Shown here: positions 10,642 through 22,735 of the stretch, one piece after another
How the letters are laid out: each line of letters opens with the position of its first letter
How positions within the stretch are numbered: position 1 is the stretch's first letter
Source: Paragorgia papillata
Lineage: Eukaryota > Cnidaria > Anthozoa > Scleralcyonacea > Coralliidae
Length of the DNA stretch: 64,000 bases
NCBI GenBank assembly: GCA_035771165.1
Contig: JAWNZC010000002.1
Coordinates: 744,001-808,000, forward strand
Direction of reading: 5' to 3'
The notes under the pieces: model-generated
Database searches by the model: none
What the model was told of the DNA's origin: nothing
What the model saw: only the letters and a program-made list of their open reading frames with translations
Program-made: the position numbers and the translations under genes

Positions 10642-10891
10642 AGAAAGCCTTTTCTTTTCCCACCTCGTCGTTGAAAAAGGTTTCAAGAAACTTTCGCCGT
10701 GCAGACCACGGCTTTGCTGACGATACGTGTAAAATTACCACCACCACAAGCAATGCGACCAAAACACCATTCCGTTCCATTGTTCACTTTCTAGTCCACA
10801 TTATACAACAAAGAGAAATGAGTCAAATTTTAGGTCTCACTCACACTATACCGATAAGATAGAAGCCTTAATTCTTACAGTAAAAATTGAG

Positions 10892-11097
10892 CCTTAACCC
10901 TTTGAGGCCTGGAACTCTCCCTATGCTGAATAAAATCGTCTGGCGTTAGCCAGATAAAATACTAAAGACTCGTCTTCAGGCTTTAATTAAAGGGTTAACT
11001 CATTCCTGTCCGAGGGCTTCCCCAGAGGTGAATAAAATCACCTGGTTAACCAGAATAAAATAACAAAGACCGATTCGGACAGGAAAGAGTTAATTTA
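10892..11097. repeat. Two solo copies of the 25-bp hairpin family, each with inverted flanks
   Basis: The first copy carries AAAATCGTCTGGCGTTAGCC within TTAACCCTTTGAGG and AAAGGGTTAA flanks. The second carries AAAATCACCTGGTTAACCAG inside CTGTCCGAGG and CGGACAGGAAAGAGTTAA. The flanks show that the array unit is the centre of a roughly 100-bp inverted-repeat element. Confidence 0.7.
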
Positions 11098-12355
11098 GAT
11101 TGTTCATGTTCGTGTTTCTGAATAATAAATGATTAAATGATTGAATACTGATTTTGAAATGATAGTCTGTATACTACAAAATCTACTCTAATGAGAACTT
11201 AATTTTTTTTAGAAAATTTCACCGAAAATGACGCCTTAAATTAAAGAAACCGAACATAATGCCTCTTCAAGACGTAGGAAATACGCCAACGTTTCAACGT
11301 CATTATTGTCACGGTAACGATGAAAAAACGTCCATGAAAAAAATCGTAAGTCCATATTTCTTTTTCACCCTACTATAGATCTTCATGTAAATACAACAAG
11401 GAGAAACAAAACATGCGAGATTTGTTTACACGAGGCCGGTCCGAACTCAGGCCGAACTGATTTCTGGTCGGTTGTAGTGTTTTTACTGTAGATCGTTTTC
11501 ATGAGTCCAGCCTGAGATTCAGTTCACGCTGGCCTAATTTCAGATCGTCCGCTAGACCGAACTGAAGCACTTTCACCTCTCAAACTCAATACCTTGTTAC
11601 TTGGGCTACCTGTGGTAGACGAGTCTAGGTTTCGGTCGTGTTAATTATTGGTAATATTGTTTTTTGGGGGTCGCGATATTGCCCCAGCAGGCTTTGCGAA
11701 ACCGAGATTTCACTTTCATGGCGAGTTGTCTCTTGAACGAAGCTTTTCTTGCCATTTTATCGATGTTTTTTAATATTTCCACGACATTTCTTGGCACACT
11801 ACACAGCAGTCGTCTCAAACAAAGATGTCAGAGTAATCGGACTGTCAGCGAATCAAGGTGTATTAAAAAATAATTGGAAACGTTAAACTGAAGGAGTGAA
11901 GGACGTCAGAGAACAGTCATACTACATTAATTAGCAAACTTTCGGCGCTTCCTGCACCGCAGCAGTTCATATAAGACCATAGATTCTATTTGTGAAAATC
12001 TATGCAATTATGCATTGCCATTGTCATGTAGTCTTGCTAGAGTACGCACAGGCTACGCGAAGCTTTCAGAAATCAGTAGCCCGAGTGAACGCCTGAGCAG
12101 GCGTCTTGTTTTAAATGATTGGTGTCAAATCCACATAAAATAATGATTCTCTGGTGGTCACGAGCTGTAAGGCAATTGACACAAATCTTGGAGTAACAGC
12201 GAAACCAAGCCTATAAAGTTTTAAGGCCGGCCTCATGTAAACAAAAACTGAAATGCAAAATGCAGACTGCTCCGAGTTCAGCCCGGACTCATGTAAACAC
12301 CCCCTGTTACATCAACCCTTTAACAAGCAATTGTACATTTTGTACTTATATATTT
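11098..12355. other. Non-coding, decayed repeats
   Basis: No supported gene. AT-rich sequence with weak inverted similarity between about 11430-11500 (TTTACACGAGGCCGGTCC) and 12225-12305 (GGCCGGCCTCATGTAAAC). The frame at 11664-11873 lacks a domain. Confidence 0.4.
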
Positions 12356-12490
12356 TACGCTGGTTAACATCAGACGATTTTACTCTGGTTAACATCAGAC
12401 GATTTTACTCTGGTTAACATCAGACGATTTTACTCTGGTTAACATCAGACGATTTTACTCTGGTTAACGCCAGACTATTTTACTCGTCAA
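12356..12490 (-). repeat. 25-bp hairpin satellite, 5 units (short array)
   Basis: Units of CTGGTTAACATCAGACGATT plus TTACT repeat every 25 bp, in reverse orientation to the large array at 44995. Each unit keeps a short stem (TCTGG against TCAGA with one G-T pair). It is flanked by AACCCTTTAAC at 12315 and ACAGGGTTAAA near 12591. Confidence 0.9.
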
Positions 12491-14707
12491 CTGAGAACCT
12501 TGACACTGTCAAATTATTTCCGCCAGATAATATTGTACATACATTTTATGGTCCACCCACCCGAGTCGAAGCAATGATATTTCGAGTTACAGGGTTAAAC
12601 CGCTCTGACCATTAAAAAGCAATCAATTTGCCGGCAAGCACCAACATTTTAGGGAAACGACTAGAATATTAAACATTAAGAATTTCATATAGTCTGACTT
12701 GCCCCAATTCTAAAATTTAACATCCAAATTATCCCCCGGGCCTGGTCAGTGTTAATGGGGTAAGCGTCCTTTCCAACTTTACATAATAAATCACCATTAG
12801 CAATTATATGCATACTTTCTCTGACACTGAATAACATTGCATTATTATATATATAATCAATTTGTGTTGGCGGTTTGTCGCCATAACAAGAAAAAACAAA
12901 ACGTTGTACGTTTCGCTGCCCGCGAACGAGATTTCATTCTATCTTCTTATTACACGCATATACATCACTGACCACAAAAATTCAAAAAAGCAATTACATT
13001 TTTAAATGACCGTTAAACCGTTTCACCTACTGCAAAAGTTCATACAGATGGTTTTTCTTTAACTTTAATGAAAGTGACCTCATTATTGTTAGTAAATAAG
13101 TTACGTTGTCAAGCAAAAACGTATTTTATTAATAAGGTAAGCAAAGCCTGACCAAAGTGCCCTCTATACAGGAATTTTTAATGGCAATCCAAAGCATTAC
13201 CATTGGATATTTCAACTGCCTAAAATGATTTTGTTTACGAAGACTGAAGTGAAAACGTCCAGCGCAAAAATTATCGGTACGATGCACTACAAACACTTTG
13301 TATATATTACCGCACAATTCATATGCGAAGCAGAATTTGAATGGATCGACTAATATCGGTTAAGAGCAGGCTGTTTGCCGTTGAAGTAGGCATTTTGTAT
13401 GTCCTTGATATGTACATGTCTGTCTAGAGTTAGTTTGTCTTCTTAAAACACTGCTGTTATAATTTCAAGTGTCATACACAAGCCTATCCATAAATCATTG
13501 ACATTGTCAAGAAGGCGTCGACTCTGCGAGACACTTTTGCCACAAATGAGTTGCACAACGAATATCAGTATTACTTGTCAGTTACTGATGGAGTTGAGAA
13601 ACAAACACTGTGATTGTGTAGAACTCAAGAAAGTATAATATATACGAATTATCAAGCAACAATAACTCGAAAGACAACTTACCTTTACTTTAGAACTTTA
13701 CGGAAACGACTCTTGTCTTTTGACGTGTTGTTACCTACACGAAGGACGGGCTGGATATGTTTGGTTTAGAGAAATTTGAAGGGATTTGTAAAGCATTTTT
13801 GACCGTTGGTCAAGCCCTCCCACCAGCGAGTAATTAAACTCGACGGCCAATTATAACCGCTTGAATACCCATGCATGCTTAACAATCTCGGTCATTCCAT
13901 TATAGAACTGCTCTCATATATATATATAGTTATAGAAAAGAACATCAGTATTACTATGTTAAGAAACTGCCCTGAATTTCAGTTTGAGTTTGATTTTGAC
14001 TAAGTTTAACTACAAGAAACCACACTTTTGTGTAATTTAGATTAGAAAAGACAGTCCCATGTTTAATTTTGCGCATTTACCGCACATTCCTTAAGAGCTT
14101 CGCAACAAAGAAATGGAAATTTCCAAACTTATTTGGTATATACCGCTCGCATATTTACCAAAGAAATCTGTTTAAATATTTGTCAAGCTTAAAGCACTCA
14201 GAACTTTTATTTGGTGTATCATGCAGAAAGTTGTACGAAAAACTGACAACATTTAAAACATTTTACGACTTTTTCACGAAATATAATTTTGGCGAGACAG
14301 GTATGCATGATATGGCTCTAAAAAACGTACAACTAATTCGTTTTAAATTAGTTTTTCGAATTAACATTAAAGTCAATTAGACTTTTTTATTTTTACCACA
14401 ATATCAAGTATATATAATAATCGATGGAAAGTTTAACCGTTTTTTCAGTTTCACACAGTTCAGTTTATAGACTTTAAGTCTTTAGTCTTTAGTCTTTACG
14501 TAACTCATGTTTAAACTGCAGTCTGCTCGATAGTACCGTGCATATAATGCACATGTATATTTGTTTATAATGCCGATTACAAGAGGCGTGCCCACGGCCC
14601 AGTTTACCAGTAATTGCAAGCACTTATTATTAATATACTCCTAGGCTGTATTTCCAAATTTTCGCCGACTGACTGAAGGTTGTCTGTTGGATCATATATA
14701 TACTGTG
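12491..14707. other. Long non-coding stretch, no recognised gene
   Basis: AT-rich, with TA microsatellites at 12845-12855 and 13915-13928. Frames at 13129-13317 (minus) and 14069-14380 (plus) have no recognisable domain, weak start contexts and no clear splice partners, so they are not called. Confidence 0.5.
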
Positions 14708-14810
14708 GTTTTAAAACTCGCATAAACTAAATTTACAAAGAAGAATTGGTTTAGTTTAGATGTAAACGAATCCTAACCATGATTCAAATGTATTCCTGCT
14801 GCCGAGGTAA
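14708..14810. mobile_element. Fragment of the TTAGGGGCTGTTTACATGAG element
   Basis: The words ACTCGCATAAACTAAA, AAGAAGAATTGGTTTAGTTT and GTAAACGAATCCTAACC match the internal parts of the copies at 30188-30431 and 38242-38479. Both ends are missing. Confidence 0.7.
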
Positions 14811-14812
14811 AC

Positions 14813-15045
14813 TGCCTGATTCACATTTGTGAAATAAGCACAAGCATGCAGTATTCCTATGGGGCAAAACAAGCAATAAGCACAAGCATGCATGAAATAA
14901 GCACAGTACAAGCCACAAGCAGAAGAGCTGTACAAAAGAGAAAACAAAGGATCTTTTGTCTCGTGCTTATACGCTTGTTTTACCCTGGTGCACACAACTA
15001 TTTTGTTTGTGCTTATGCTTATTTCACAAGTGTGAATCAGGCTTT
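14813..15045. mobile_element. MITE with GCCTGATTCACATTTGTGAA ends
   Basis: GCCTGATTCACATTTGTGAA at the left is mirrored by TTCACAAGTGTGAATCAGGC at the right. AAATAAGCACAAGCATGCA recurs internally. A larger relative with an expanded inner satellite lies at 19534-20123. The frames on both strands are shadows. Confidence 0.85.
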
Positions 15046-15075
15046 TAAGGATTTCGTGCCGACACGAACAACTAA

Positions 15076-15214
15076 GGCTTCGTCCACACGTATACGCGTT
15101 TTCGTAGCGTCTTCATATTTTTCTCCGTCCTCATGCAAGGGAATAGAAAACAATGGTCTACTTACCTGAAACAATATGAAAACGCTACGAAAACGTATAC
15201 GTGTGGACGTAGCC
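15076..15214. mobile_element. PIF/Harbinger-like MITE, copy 1, TAA duplication
   Basis: GGCTTCGTCCACACGTATAC at the left is mirrored by GTATACGTGTGGACGTAGCC at the right, with TAA at 15073-15075 and 15215-15217. Arms continue through AACGCTACGAAAACG. Other copies are at 35389-35522 and 47618-47748. Confidence 0.85.
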
Positions 15215-15644
15215 TAAACCTGTTAGCTTGGACTCATATATAAATAACTCAGTCCTTAAGATACTTGACAAGTTCTAGTTGAGCTGAACAGTAGACCTTC
15301 TATTTCTAGAGAAAAAGGGGTTGGATTTTGAGGTTAACCCATTCTGATTTATATTGACCAACTTCGATGAAAGACTCTTTATTTGGCATGCGTTCACTTC
15401 CCATTTTTCCTGATTAATTATTAATATTTACAACTTGGCTGCACAGCAAACACTTATCAGTGCTAAATTTATCCCATACACTTATGATCTATTTGGTCTT
15501 GTGATTGTGGTTAAGCGTGTTCGAATTGTTTCTATTAAGTGGACCATTTCAAACTACTCAAAGGCGTTCATGTTCATCTGTACTAGCTTCATGTGAGTTG
15601 CGAGTAATGTGATGCGAGTTAAGCTGCGAGTTTATATCCTGCCT

Positions 15645-15728
15645 CTTCGTTCGTTCGTTCGTTCGTTCGTTCGTTCGTTCGTTCGTTCGTTCGTTCGTTC
15701 GTTCGTTCGTTCGTTCGTTCGTTCGTTG
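15645..15728. repeat. (TTCG)n microsatellite, about 21 units
   Basis: A perfect TTCG tetranucleotide run of 84 bp. The reverse strand reads it as repeated Asn-Glu-Arg-Thr, a false coding signal. Confidence 0.95.
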
Positions 15729-17285
15729 TTTGTGCAGTACGCTGCACTGCAATGACTGCATTATTACTAAAACCTCTAGCATTCTTATGGATAATCTTTT
15801 CTCGTATAGTAATTAGTATTCAAAAATCATTAATAATTCATGAGGAAAACACAAAAGAAAATCATGACCGTATCGTGTCTTTATATGTGATAAAGATACC
15901 TCCTGATTTACATAAACTTTAGCTTTGATTTTCTCGGCTTAGACAAGGTTATTTTTCAAACTTACTACGCCAATGAACTAATTACCAAGTGGTTCGTTTT
16001 TTAAGCCGTTCAATAAACTCGCAGTTCGTGTTCTATCAGATATAAAAACACTCGGCTTCGCCTCGTGTCTTTATATCTGATAAAACACTCCTGCTCGTTT
16101 ATTAAACAGTACTTAAATGTTTCAGAGAGTTACCGAAACTTTAAAAACAGCTTTTGAGACAATAACATAATTAAAATTTAACCATCATAATATACATGAC
16201 ATATTTGTAGTTATTGCTTGCATTGTTTACTATACCGATGTTTTAAATTATTGTAAATTGAGTTTATCCAATTATGTATACATCTTCTTATATATTTTGA
16301 TCCTTCATGCCTTTGTATACCTTGTCTTAGTGACCTTTAACTGCCGAGACTGTCTAAGACTCTAACTCAGCATATTTTGAACACCAAGCGGCTGGATTAT
16401 AGTTCAGTCTATTATACTCTAATATTTCAGACTCCAGCATTTCTATAGCAATAATTTATCTCGCCTTGTAATCTTTCTGCGCTGAATAAGTACACACGGA
16501 CAAACAAGCTGCTCAATCCTTGTTAAAGTCCTTCATTGTTCAGCCTAACTATAAATCACCATATCAAACACAACCAACGCTGTTGCCCGCAACACACCCA
16601 CATATGTACTCTAGACTTGCGAGGTAGATACAAATTTAAGTCGGCAATTTGTTTCTGCGTATCTATTGATTATATTCTATACAACAAATAATCTTCTTTT
16701 CCGTGATTTTACCAAAGGAATTCAATTCAAAGCTTATTAAATTCGAACTTCACGACGAACTTCACAACGAACTTCGCGAACTTCCGTACCAAGTTCCCAA
16801 CCTTCCAACGAATGTTGACAAACGAATTTCAAAAGCAAGCTGAAACTGACTATAACAACGAGAGCATGTGCATGGTATTATTTAGTTTCTCTTCATTTCT
16901 ATTCGAAAGCCGCGAGCAAATACGAAGCACTTTCGAAACACTGACATATCTGTTTTGACAAGTTTAATTAAACTGTGTACCACCTAATGTTACTGCCGAT
17001 CGTTGCTGAACCAGAAAATCAGCGTTTTCCTGTCCGACAGCGTTCGTAACAAAGGCGACACAGCTAGAAATTTGCCGCTACAAATTAAAAATTTCGGGTT
17101 GTTATCGTCAGTACGATTGTTTTGTTGAGTTATTATTATACTCTTACTTTGTTTCGGTGGTAACTAAAACAGTCAAACAGCTGACTTTCCGATAGCTGAA
17201 ATGTATACAGCCATGCGTGGTGCATGGTTAAACTTGTGGAGTAATTTCTCCCGATCGAACACGAGAACCTCGAACTTTGGTGACG
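15729..17285. other. Non-coding stretch
   Basis: No gene seen. It has the mirrored words GTGTCTTTATATGTGATAAA and CTTTATATCTGATAAAACAC near 15880 and 16070, and a decayed GAACTTC-rich fragment at 16735-16870. Confidence 0.45.
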
Positions 17286-17288
17286 TAA

Positions 17289-17512
17289 AGCCCTAATCAA
17301 ACGAGAACGCAAGTCATCGCAAGTTGGCAGTCACGCTATCTCAGCCAGCCGCTCTGAATAGTTTCCCGAAAATATCATGTACCGTGACAAAGTTAAAACT
17401 TGTTTAAAACACTCGTGAAACCTTTATTTTGTTAATTTGGGGAGTTCGACGACCGCCACAGAAATTCTGACTGCCAACTTGCGATGACTTGCGTTCTCGT
17501 TTGATTAGGGCT
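17289..17512. mobile_element. MITE with AGCCCTAATCAAACGAGAAC ends, TAA duplication
   Basis: AGCCCTAATCAAACGAGAAC is mirrored at the right end (CGTTCTCGTTTGATTAGGGCT), flanked by TAA at 17286-17288 and 17513-17515. The inner words AAGTTGGCAGTC and GACTGCCAACTT also mirror. A sister copy with a few indels is at 38897-39098. Confidence 0.85.
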
Positions 17513-17516
17513 TAAG

Positions 17517-17814
17517 GGTACCCTGCGAGCAGAGCCTTCTTTTCCTTATTTCTTCGCTGAGAGAGAGGAAGAAAAGTAGGCTCTGCTGTATTCGTGTTTG
17601 GCTTCGTCCAAGATTTAGGACGAAGTAACCCGTTTAAAACTCGTTTAACCGGTTCTCGTTTTGTTTCTGCTCTTATTGGGACTGGGTTCGAGATTGTAAC
17701 CAAGCAACTGACATGCATGCGCAATGGAAACCAGTCACGAATACAGCAGAGCCTACTTTTCTTCCTCTCTCTCAGCGAGGAAATAAGGAAAAGAAGGCTC
17801 TGCTCGCAGGGTAA
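17517..17814. mobile_element. Foldback element with TACCCTGCGAGCAGAGCC ends
   Basis: The roughly 80-bp arms (TACCCTGCGAGCAGAGCC, then TTCTTTTCCTTATTTC, then AAAAGTAGGCTCTGCTGTAT) are mirrored almost perfectly at the right. The long frames on both strands here come from the inverted repeat. Confidence 0.85.
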
Positions 17815-18217
17815 CGTAAGGGTATCAGTTATGGTACACAAATGATAATAAGTTAACAATGTAAAACAATATGAAACTTAGTCTTCGGTCTTCAGAGTTG
17901 ATTCTTTCTTAACAATTCCCCAATTTTAGCGGCATTTCTCCTCGGTCTTGCGTCTTTCCTTGCCGTCCGCACCATGAGTTGAGGTTCCTCCACGGGTACT
18001 TTAGCGGAGACTCGATCTCCTAGTGTCCAGGTCATTTTTCTTGGTTATTATACTGATAATATAATTTAAAAAAAACTTTGTTCCTGCCTGGGCCTGCTGG
18101 AGACATAATCTTTTTATTATTTTATTCTGTCTAACGCTAGATCACTTTGCCTGTCAAAATGAGAACCTTCAGACAGCGTGGGCATCAATGGATTAACAAG
18201 TTCTAACAAGTCATTTA
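17815..18217. other. Non-coding with a solo hairpin-unit fragment
   Basis: No gene. At 18115-18150 TTTTATTCTGTCTAACGCTAG is a decayed unit of the 25-bp hairpin family. Confidence 0.4.
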
Positions 18218-18590
18218 ATAGGGACTTTATTTAAGATGCTAGGACGACGACGGCGGTTAAAACGCAAGATAAGTTTTACAATTTAAAGAAGTCACGGTTA
18301 ACTGACTATTATCTGATTTGATATTTGAACTTAGTTTAATGACTTTTAGAATGCCCCAGTATTGCTAAAATGATTGTAGTGTCCGTATTGAAGTCAATCT
18401 CAAGCAACAGTTCTCATCTTTTGGCCGTTGACGTCGTCCTGAAGACGTGAAATAAGTGGCGTTGTAGAAAGAACGAGGATGACGTTGTGATTATATACTT
18501 TAGGACTGAAAATTATTCATTTTCTTTGTTTTGCAAAAATAATTCTTCTGTTTAAAGGACGTCGTCGTTGAGGTTGACGTCTTTTTTATT
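18218..18590. mobile_element. AATAGGGAC MITE, copy 1 (right end decayed)
   Basis: AATAGGGACTTTATTTAAGA then TGCTAGGACGACGACGGCGG matches the copy at 41332-41703 along its length (TTAACTGACTA, GTCGTCCTGAAGACGTGAAA, AGGACGTCGTCG). The terminal ATCTTAAGGTTCCTATT is lost here. Confidence 0.75.
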
Positions 18591-18799
18591 ATTTTACTTA
18601 ATTTTGTCTAATGGTAGAGCTAGAATTTTAACTCATTAACAAGTTATTAACCAATTCCTCGCAGCTCATGAGCCGTCGAAAAGCAACATTTTATTGTTTT
18701 ACTCTGTCTAACGCCAGCCATGCAGCCTAGGCACCCGGGGAGGGGGGAAGGGTTACTCTCGTATATAGGGTATACATGCAGGTATGTGCCGCCTATAAA

Positions 18800-19330
18800 G
18801 GATAAAGGATAAAGTCATCCTTACTTGCAGCCAGTGGCTGAATTGCGAAGGACGCAGATCAACGTGGCCGTGTCGAGGCATATCAAAGGCGCTCCAAGCA
18901 GCCGCCATACGACACAGTTCAGACCACGGATCACAGCTAAGATGTTAGGTGTTGATTTTATGGAGGGAGGAAAACTGGATAATCCGGCGGAAAACCCTCG
19001 AAGCACATGCAGGAGAGATCAACTACAACTTTACTCACACGAGTTCCAAGTATACTAACCCCGTCTAACCGGGCTTAACTTTTTGGTGAGAGGCAGCGCG
19101 CTAACAGCACACGCCACCCGTGCTCCCCTCGTGCCCTATAGGGTATGGATATCTCTCTCTCTCTCTCTTTCGATCCGAATCGATCCGATCCAAATCCGAA
19201 TCTCATCCGATTCGATCCATGTCCGATTCTAATCCGAACCGGACATATTTCCTCTGCCATCTGAGTCCCAGTAGCTCGATAATTAGAGCATCTCACCAGT
19301 GATCAAAAGGTTACAAGTTGTACATATATA
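18800..19330. repeat. Composite of repeat fragments, including a decayed tRNA-like head
   Basis: 18830-18960 (ACGCAGATCAACGTGGCCGT and onward) is repeated in inverse at 22975-23090. 19147-19235 is a CT run followed by ATCCGA/TCGATCC words. 19268-19320 resembles a SINE tRNA head (AGTAGCTCGATAATTAGAGC) with a decayed B box. The frames here are not genes. Confidence 0.55.
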
Positions 19331-19533
19331 TGTAACCTTTGTTAAGCCAAACCGAACCCGATCTGAATCCGAAAGTCTTTCGATTCGACAAAATTTTAAC
19401 GCCGGATACATGCGTCAATAGTTGCGCCAACTCATAAAAAAACCCCGATTAGAATAAATAACTTTAACAAAACCAAACAATTTATTACAATTCCCCATCA
19501 CGGTATATGTTTTCTAATGCATAACGACCTTTT

Positions 19534-20123
19534 AAACCTGATTCACACTTGTGAAAAAACATAAGCACTGAACAAATAGTTGTGTGAACTGGGGTAAAAC
19601 AAGCGTAAGCACAAGCACGACAGCTCTTGTGGGCTTGTGGCTTGCGCTTGTGCTTGTGGCTTGTGCTTGTGGCTTGTGCTTGTGGCTTGTGCTTGTGGCT
19701 TGTGGCTTGTGGCTTGTGGCTTGTGGCTTGTGCTTGTGCTTATTTCATGTATACTTGTGCTTATGCTTGTTTCGTCCTGTAGTGTAAGCACAAGCACGAC
19801 AGCTCTTGTGGCTTGTGCTAGCTTGTGCTTGTGCTTGTGGCTTGTGTTTGTGGCTTGTGCTTCTGGCTTGTGCTTCTGGCTTGTGCTTGTGGCTTGTGCT
19901 TGTGCTTATTTCATGTGCTTGTGCTTATGCTTGTTTCGTCCTGTAAGCACAAGCACGACAGCTCTTGTGCTTGTGCTTGTGGCTTGTGCTTGTGGCTTGT
20001 GCTTGTGGCTTGTGCTTGTGGCTTGTGCTTGTGGCTTGTGCTTGTGGCTTTTTTGGTTTTATCTTTTGTTTCGTATGTTTATTTTAAGCTTGTGCTTATT
20101 TCACAAGTGTAAATCAGGCTTTA
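19534..20123. mobile_element. MITE with AAACCTGATTCACACTTGTG ends and an internal CTTGTGGCT satellite
   Basis: AAACCTGATTCACACTTGTG is mirrored by CACAAGTGTAAATCAGGCTT at the right. In between, three blocks of GCTTGTGGCTTGTG-type units are separated by CACAAGCACGACAGCTCTTG. The long forward frames over it (Cys/Leu/Ala/Val only) are translations of the satellite. Confidence 0.85.
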
Positions 20124-21000
20124 GAGTTCCTAGGTTCCTACCTAATTTCGTGTGGGGAGTCTTTGGCTATAATCAGACTCCGACTTCGTTTCAGAAACAT
20201 AAAAATTACCTAAGATTTAAGGCTTGACACGCACGTATGCGTATTCATAACCGAGCTTTTAAAAAAACAAACAATTATAGACGTTGGCCAGGCCTCAAGG
20301 CAAAGTCCTTGACTTTAAATTACCGTCTTAAGAGGGTCCAAGGTGTTCCATCAGATACGAAGTGAGAAAAACAACTAAAAATAACACTCGACTTTGCTCG
20401 AAACGTGACAAGCAAGCAAGGTTGTAAACAATAACACGAAGATAAGAATTGACCTAGAAGAAGGTGATTTTGCCCAGAAAAACATCTTTAAGGTAAAGCT
20501 AAAAGTCGCTAATTTATTTATACGTGTTTTAATTTATATATAATATATATAGCAGATTTCTCTTTGGCTGGTCGACAATCTCGTAGTATACTCCCTAACC
20601 CTTTTATGCGCTGATGCACTTTGTTTATCTATTTACTCTGACTAACCGCAGATATTTTTACTCTGTCTAATGAATCTTTTGTGAATTAGGGGAAACGTCT
20701 CGAAAGCTATGCATGAAAGGCCAGGGTGCATTCCATGTCAACCCCACGCCGAAGATAAGCCACTGGTGTTCAGGTGCTGCGCCAAGGGAGGTCAAGATGA
20801 ACGCCGGCGCCGGCACCACCAACTGACTTGTATAGTTGTATGGCTGTATATGTGCGCCGACCGCAGTGTGATTGTGCACCAGCACGCCGAGCACTTTGGA
20901 AACAGTGAACCAAGTTTCCTTGATTAGAGCACTGTTCTATTTTTTGAAACAAGTTTCGGAAACTTTTTCGAAAATGTGTTTCGGAAACTTGTTTCAGTGT
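20124..21000. other. Non-coding, one GC-richer patch
   Basis: At 20700-20930 both strands are open and the base composition is richer in GC than the surroundings; I found no domain and no convincing splice sites, so it is not called. Around 20590-20690 are decayed hairpin-family pieces. Confidence 0.4.
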
Positions 21001-21235
21001 TTTAACGCCACACGATTTTACTCTGTCACTAACGCCAGACGATTTTTCTCGTCAATGGGGGGACGTCTACTCTTGGGGGACGTCTTGGAGAACCTAGCAG
21101 GAAAGATGCGCATTGTTGTTGTAGAACAACCTTATCTTTTTACTCTGTTTAACGCCAGACGATTTTATACTCGTCAAGGGGGGACATCTTGGGGCCGTCT
21201 TAACGAGCCAAGCATGCAGGAAATAAAGGGTTAAA
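21001..21235 (-). repeat. Decayed hairpin-family units with GGGGACGTCT segments
   Basis: Three partial units (TAACGCCAGACGATTTT, with TACTCTGT before them) lie in reverse orientation, joined by GTCAATGGGGGGACGTCT-like sequence, ending AAATAAAGGGTTAA. Confidence 0.7.
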
Positions 21236-21665
21236 GGGCAACTATACGTTTCCAGGTTATTCTATTTCCCGTTAAAGTTGGAAAAGTTCAATTTAAACCG
21301 AAGAAATAATTGAAACCAGTCATTCGGTTCCACTTTTATGAACTGTCTAAGTTTGAGTTTTTGCTCCTTTTGCTGAACTCGTGTGAACGACGACCGCGCG
21401 AAATAGAGACTGGTACCAGTACCTTGTGATGTCATACCGGTAACAAACAACAATATGATTGGTGGGTTTTACCGGTATGACGTCAAAGACAATGGAGTAC
21501 CCATTCTCCTAGAAACGCGGTTATGCTTCAAGAGGACCTAAGAAGGCTTTGCTGATTAATTCTTTTTTTTACCTCGAAATTCATATTTTTCTTTACTTTT
21601 GCTAAGTTAGATGATAACCCTTTCAGAAGAAAATATAACTTCAAAAGGTTTAGTTGACCTTTAAA
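21228..21665 (-). mobile_element. Element copy 2 of the inverted pair (first at 10158-10414)
   Basis: In reverse orientation it repeats the 10158-10414 element: AAAGGGCAACTATACGTTTC at the left, TTTAGTTGACCTTTAA at the right. It has about 170 bp more in the middle (21330-21500), including mirrored ACCGGTATGACGTC-type words, either an insertion here or lost from copy 1. Confidence 0.75.
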
Positions 21666-22167
21666 CACACTGACACTGTTGATTAACTTTTTTATGCGCA
21701 TTGTTGTTTTGAAGCAACCTTATCGGCTTTTCCCTCTGGAGACGTCTTTGAGAGCCTTTAAGAGGATCATCAAACAAACCGGATAACGTTTAGCAACCGG
21801 AATAACGTAGAAACAACTAGAGCTAAAACATGACCAAAAAAGCTGATATGAGATGATATATAAGTAAGAATGTGTACCCTGAGCATTACTATATATATAC
21901 TCAACTCGGCGACGCATGTAACACGTCTTTTTTATTTCCGTTACGTATATAAATATATAAATCTTGGTGCATCGTTTTCTGATTGTCTTAGAGATACAGT
22001 TGACGTAAAATTAAACTAACTGTTGGTACCTTCGTCTTTTACATTTCATGATCAGTGTATTGCACAGAGAAAAGTGGTTTTCGTCAAGTTGTTATAGTAT
22101 ATTAAGGTGAGGCTTTAGTTTTATTAATTATTGTACATTGTATACTGTACAGTCGAAGCCCTCGTAA

Positions 22168-22531
22168 AGCCCCGCACAGACGACCAAGTTTTCCTTGACA
22201 AGTTTTTCCTTGATAAGTTTTATTTGTTCGTGTGTACGACACAAATTGACAAGTTTTTCCTTGACAAGGAGCCTTGTTCAAAAGCTGGTCACGCCAGCTT
22301 TTGAACAAGGAAATTTGTTCGTGTGTATAGTCGTCAAGGAAAACTTGACAAGATCATCTCCGAAGCTTATTACGCGATCATTGCCGTCAAGGAAAACTTG
22401 TCCAACCGTACACACGGGCAATTATAACTTGTCAAGGAAAATTGTTGGGAAAAAACGTGTTCATCGCACACACGAGCAAGGAAAGCTACCAAGGAACTTG
22501 TCAAGAAAAACTTGGTCGTCTGTGCGGGGCT
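22168..22531. mobile_element. PIF/Harbinger-like MITE with AGCCCCGCACAGACGACCAA ends, TAA duplication
   Basis: AGCCCCGCACAGACGACCAA is mirrored at the right end (GGTCGTCTGTGCGGGGCT), with TAA at 22165-22167 and 22532-22534. The body is a run of CTTGTCAAGGAAAA words in both orientations. The 144-residue forward frame is a by-product. Confidence 0.85.
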
Positions 22532-22652
22532 TAAGCGATCACCTCGGGAATGTGGAAAAGTGGTCGTTTACGAGCGTGGTCGCAAGGAGGGCTTCAACTG
22601 TAGATTTGAAATTTTGCTGCAGTATTTAATAATTTATGAATGAAACGTGTTA

Positions 22653-22735
22653 TTTAACACTTTGGTTTATTCTGGCTAACACCAGACGATTTTATTCTGC
22701 ACAGGGAGCGAGAGGTCCAGGCCTCAAAGTGTTAA
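22653..22735 (-). repeat. Solo hairpin-family element with TTAACACTTTG ends
   Basis: TTAACACTTTGG at the left is mirrored by CAAAGTGTTAA at the right, with one unit CTGGCTAACACCAGACGATT in the middle. This 83-bp copy shows what a complete single-unit element looks like. Confidence 0.75.

Noticed and set aside
17512..17859. Overlapping frames on both strands of about 80-115 residues
   Set aside because: They come from a foldback element with mirrored arms; no domain.
19584..20227. Frames of up to 196 residues made of Cys, Leu, Ala, Val and Gly
   Set aside because: Translation of the CTTGTGGCT satellite inside a MITE.
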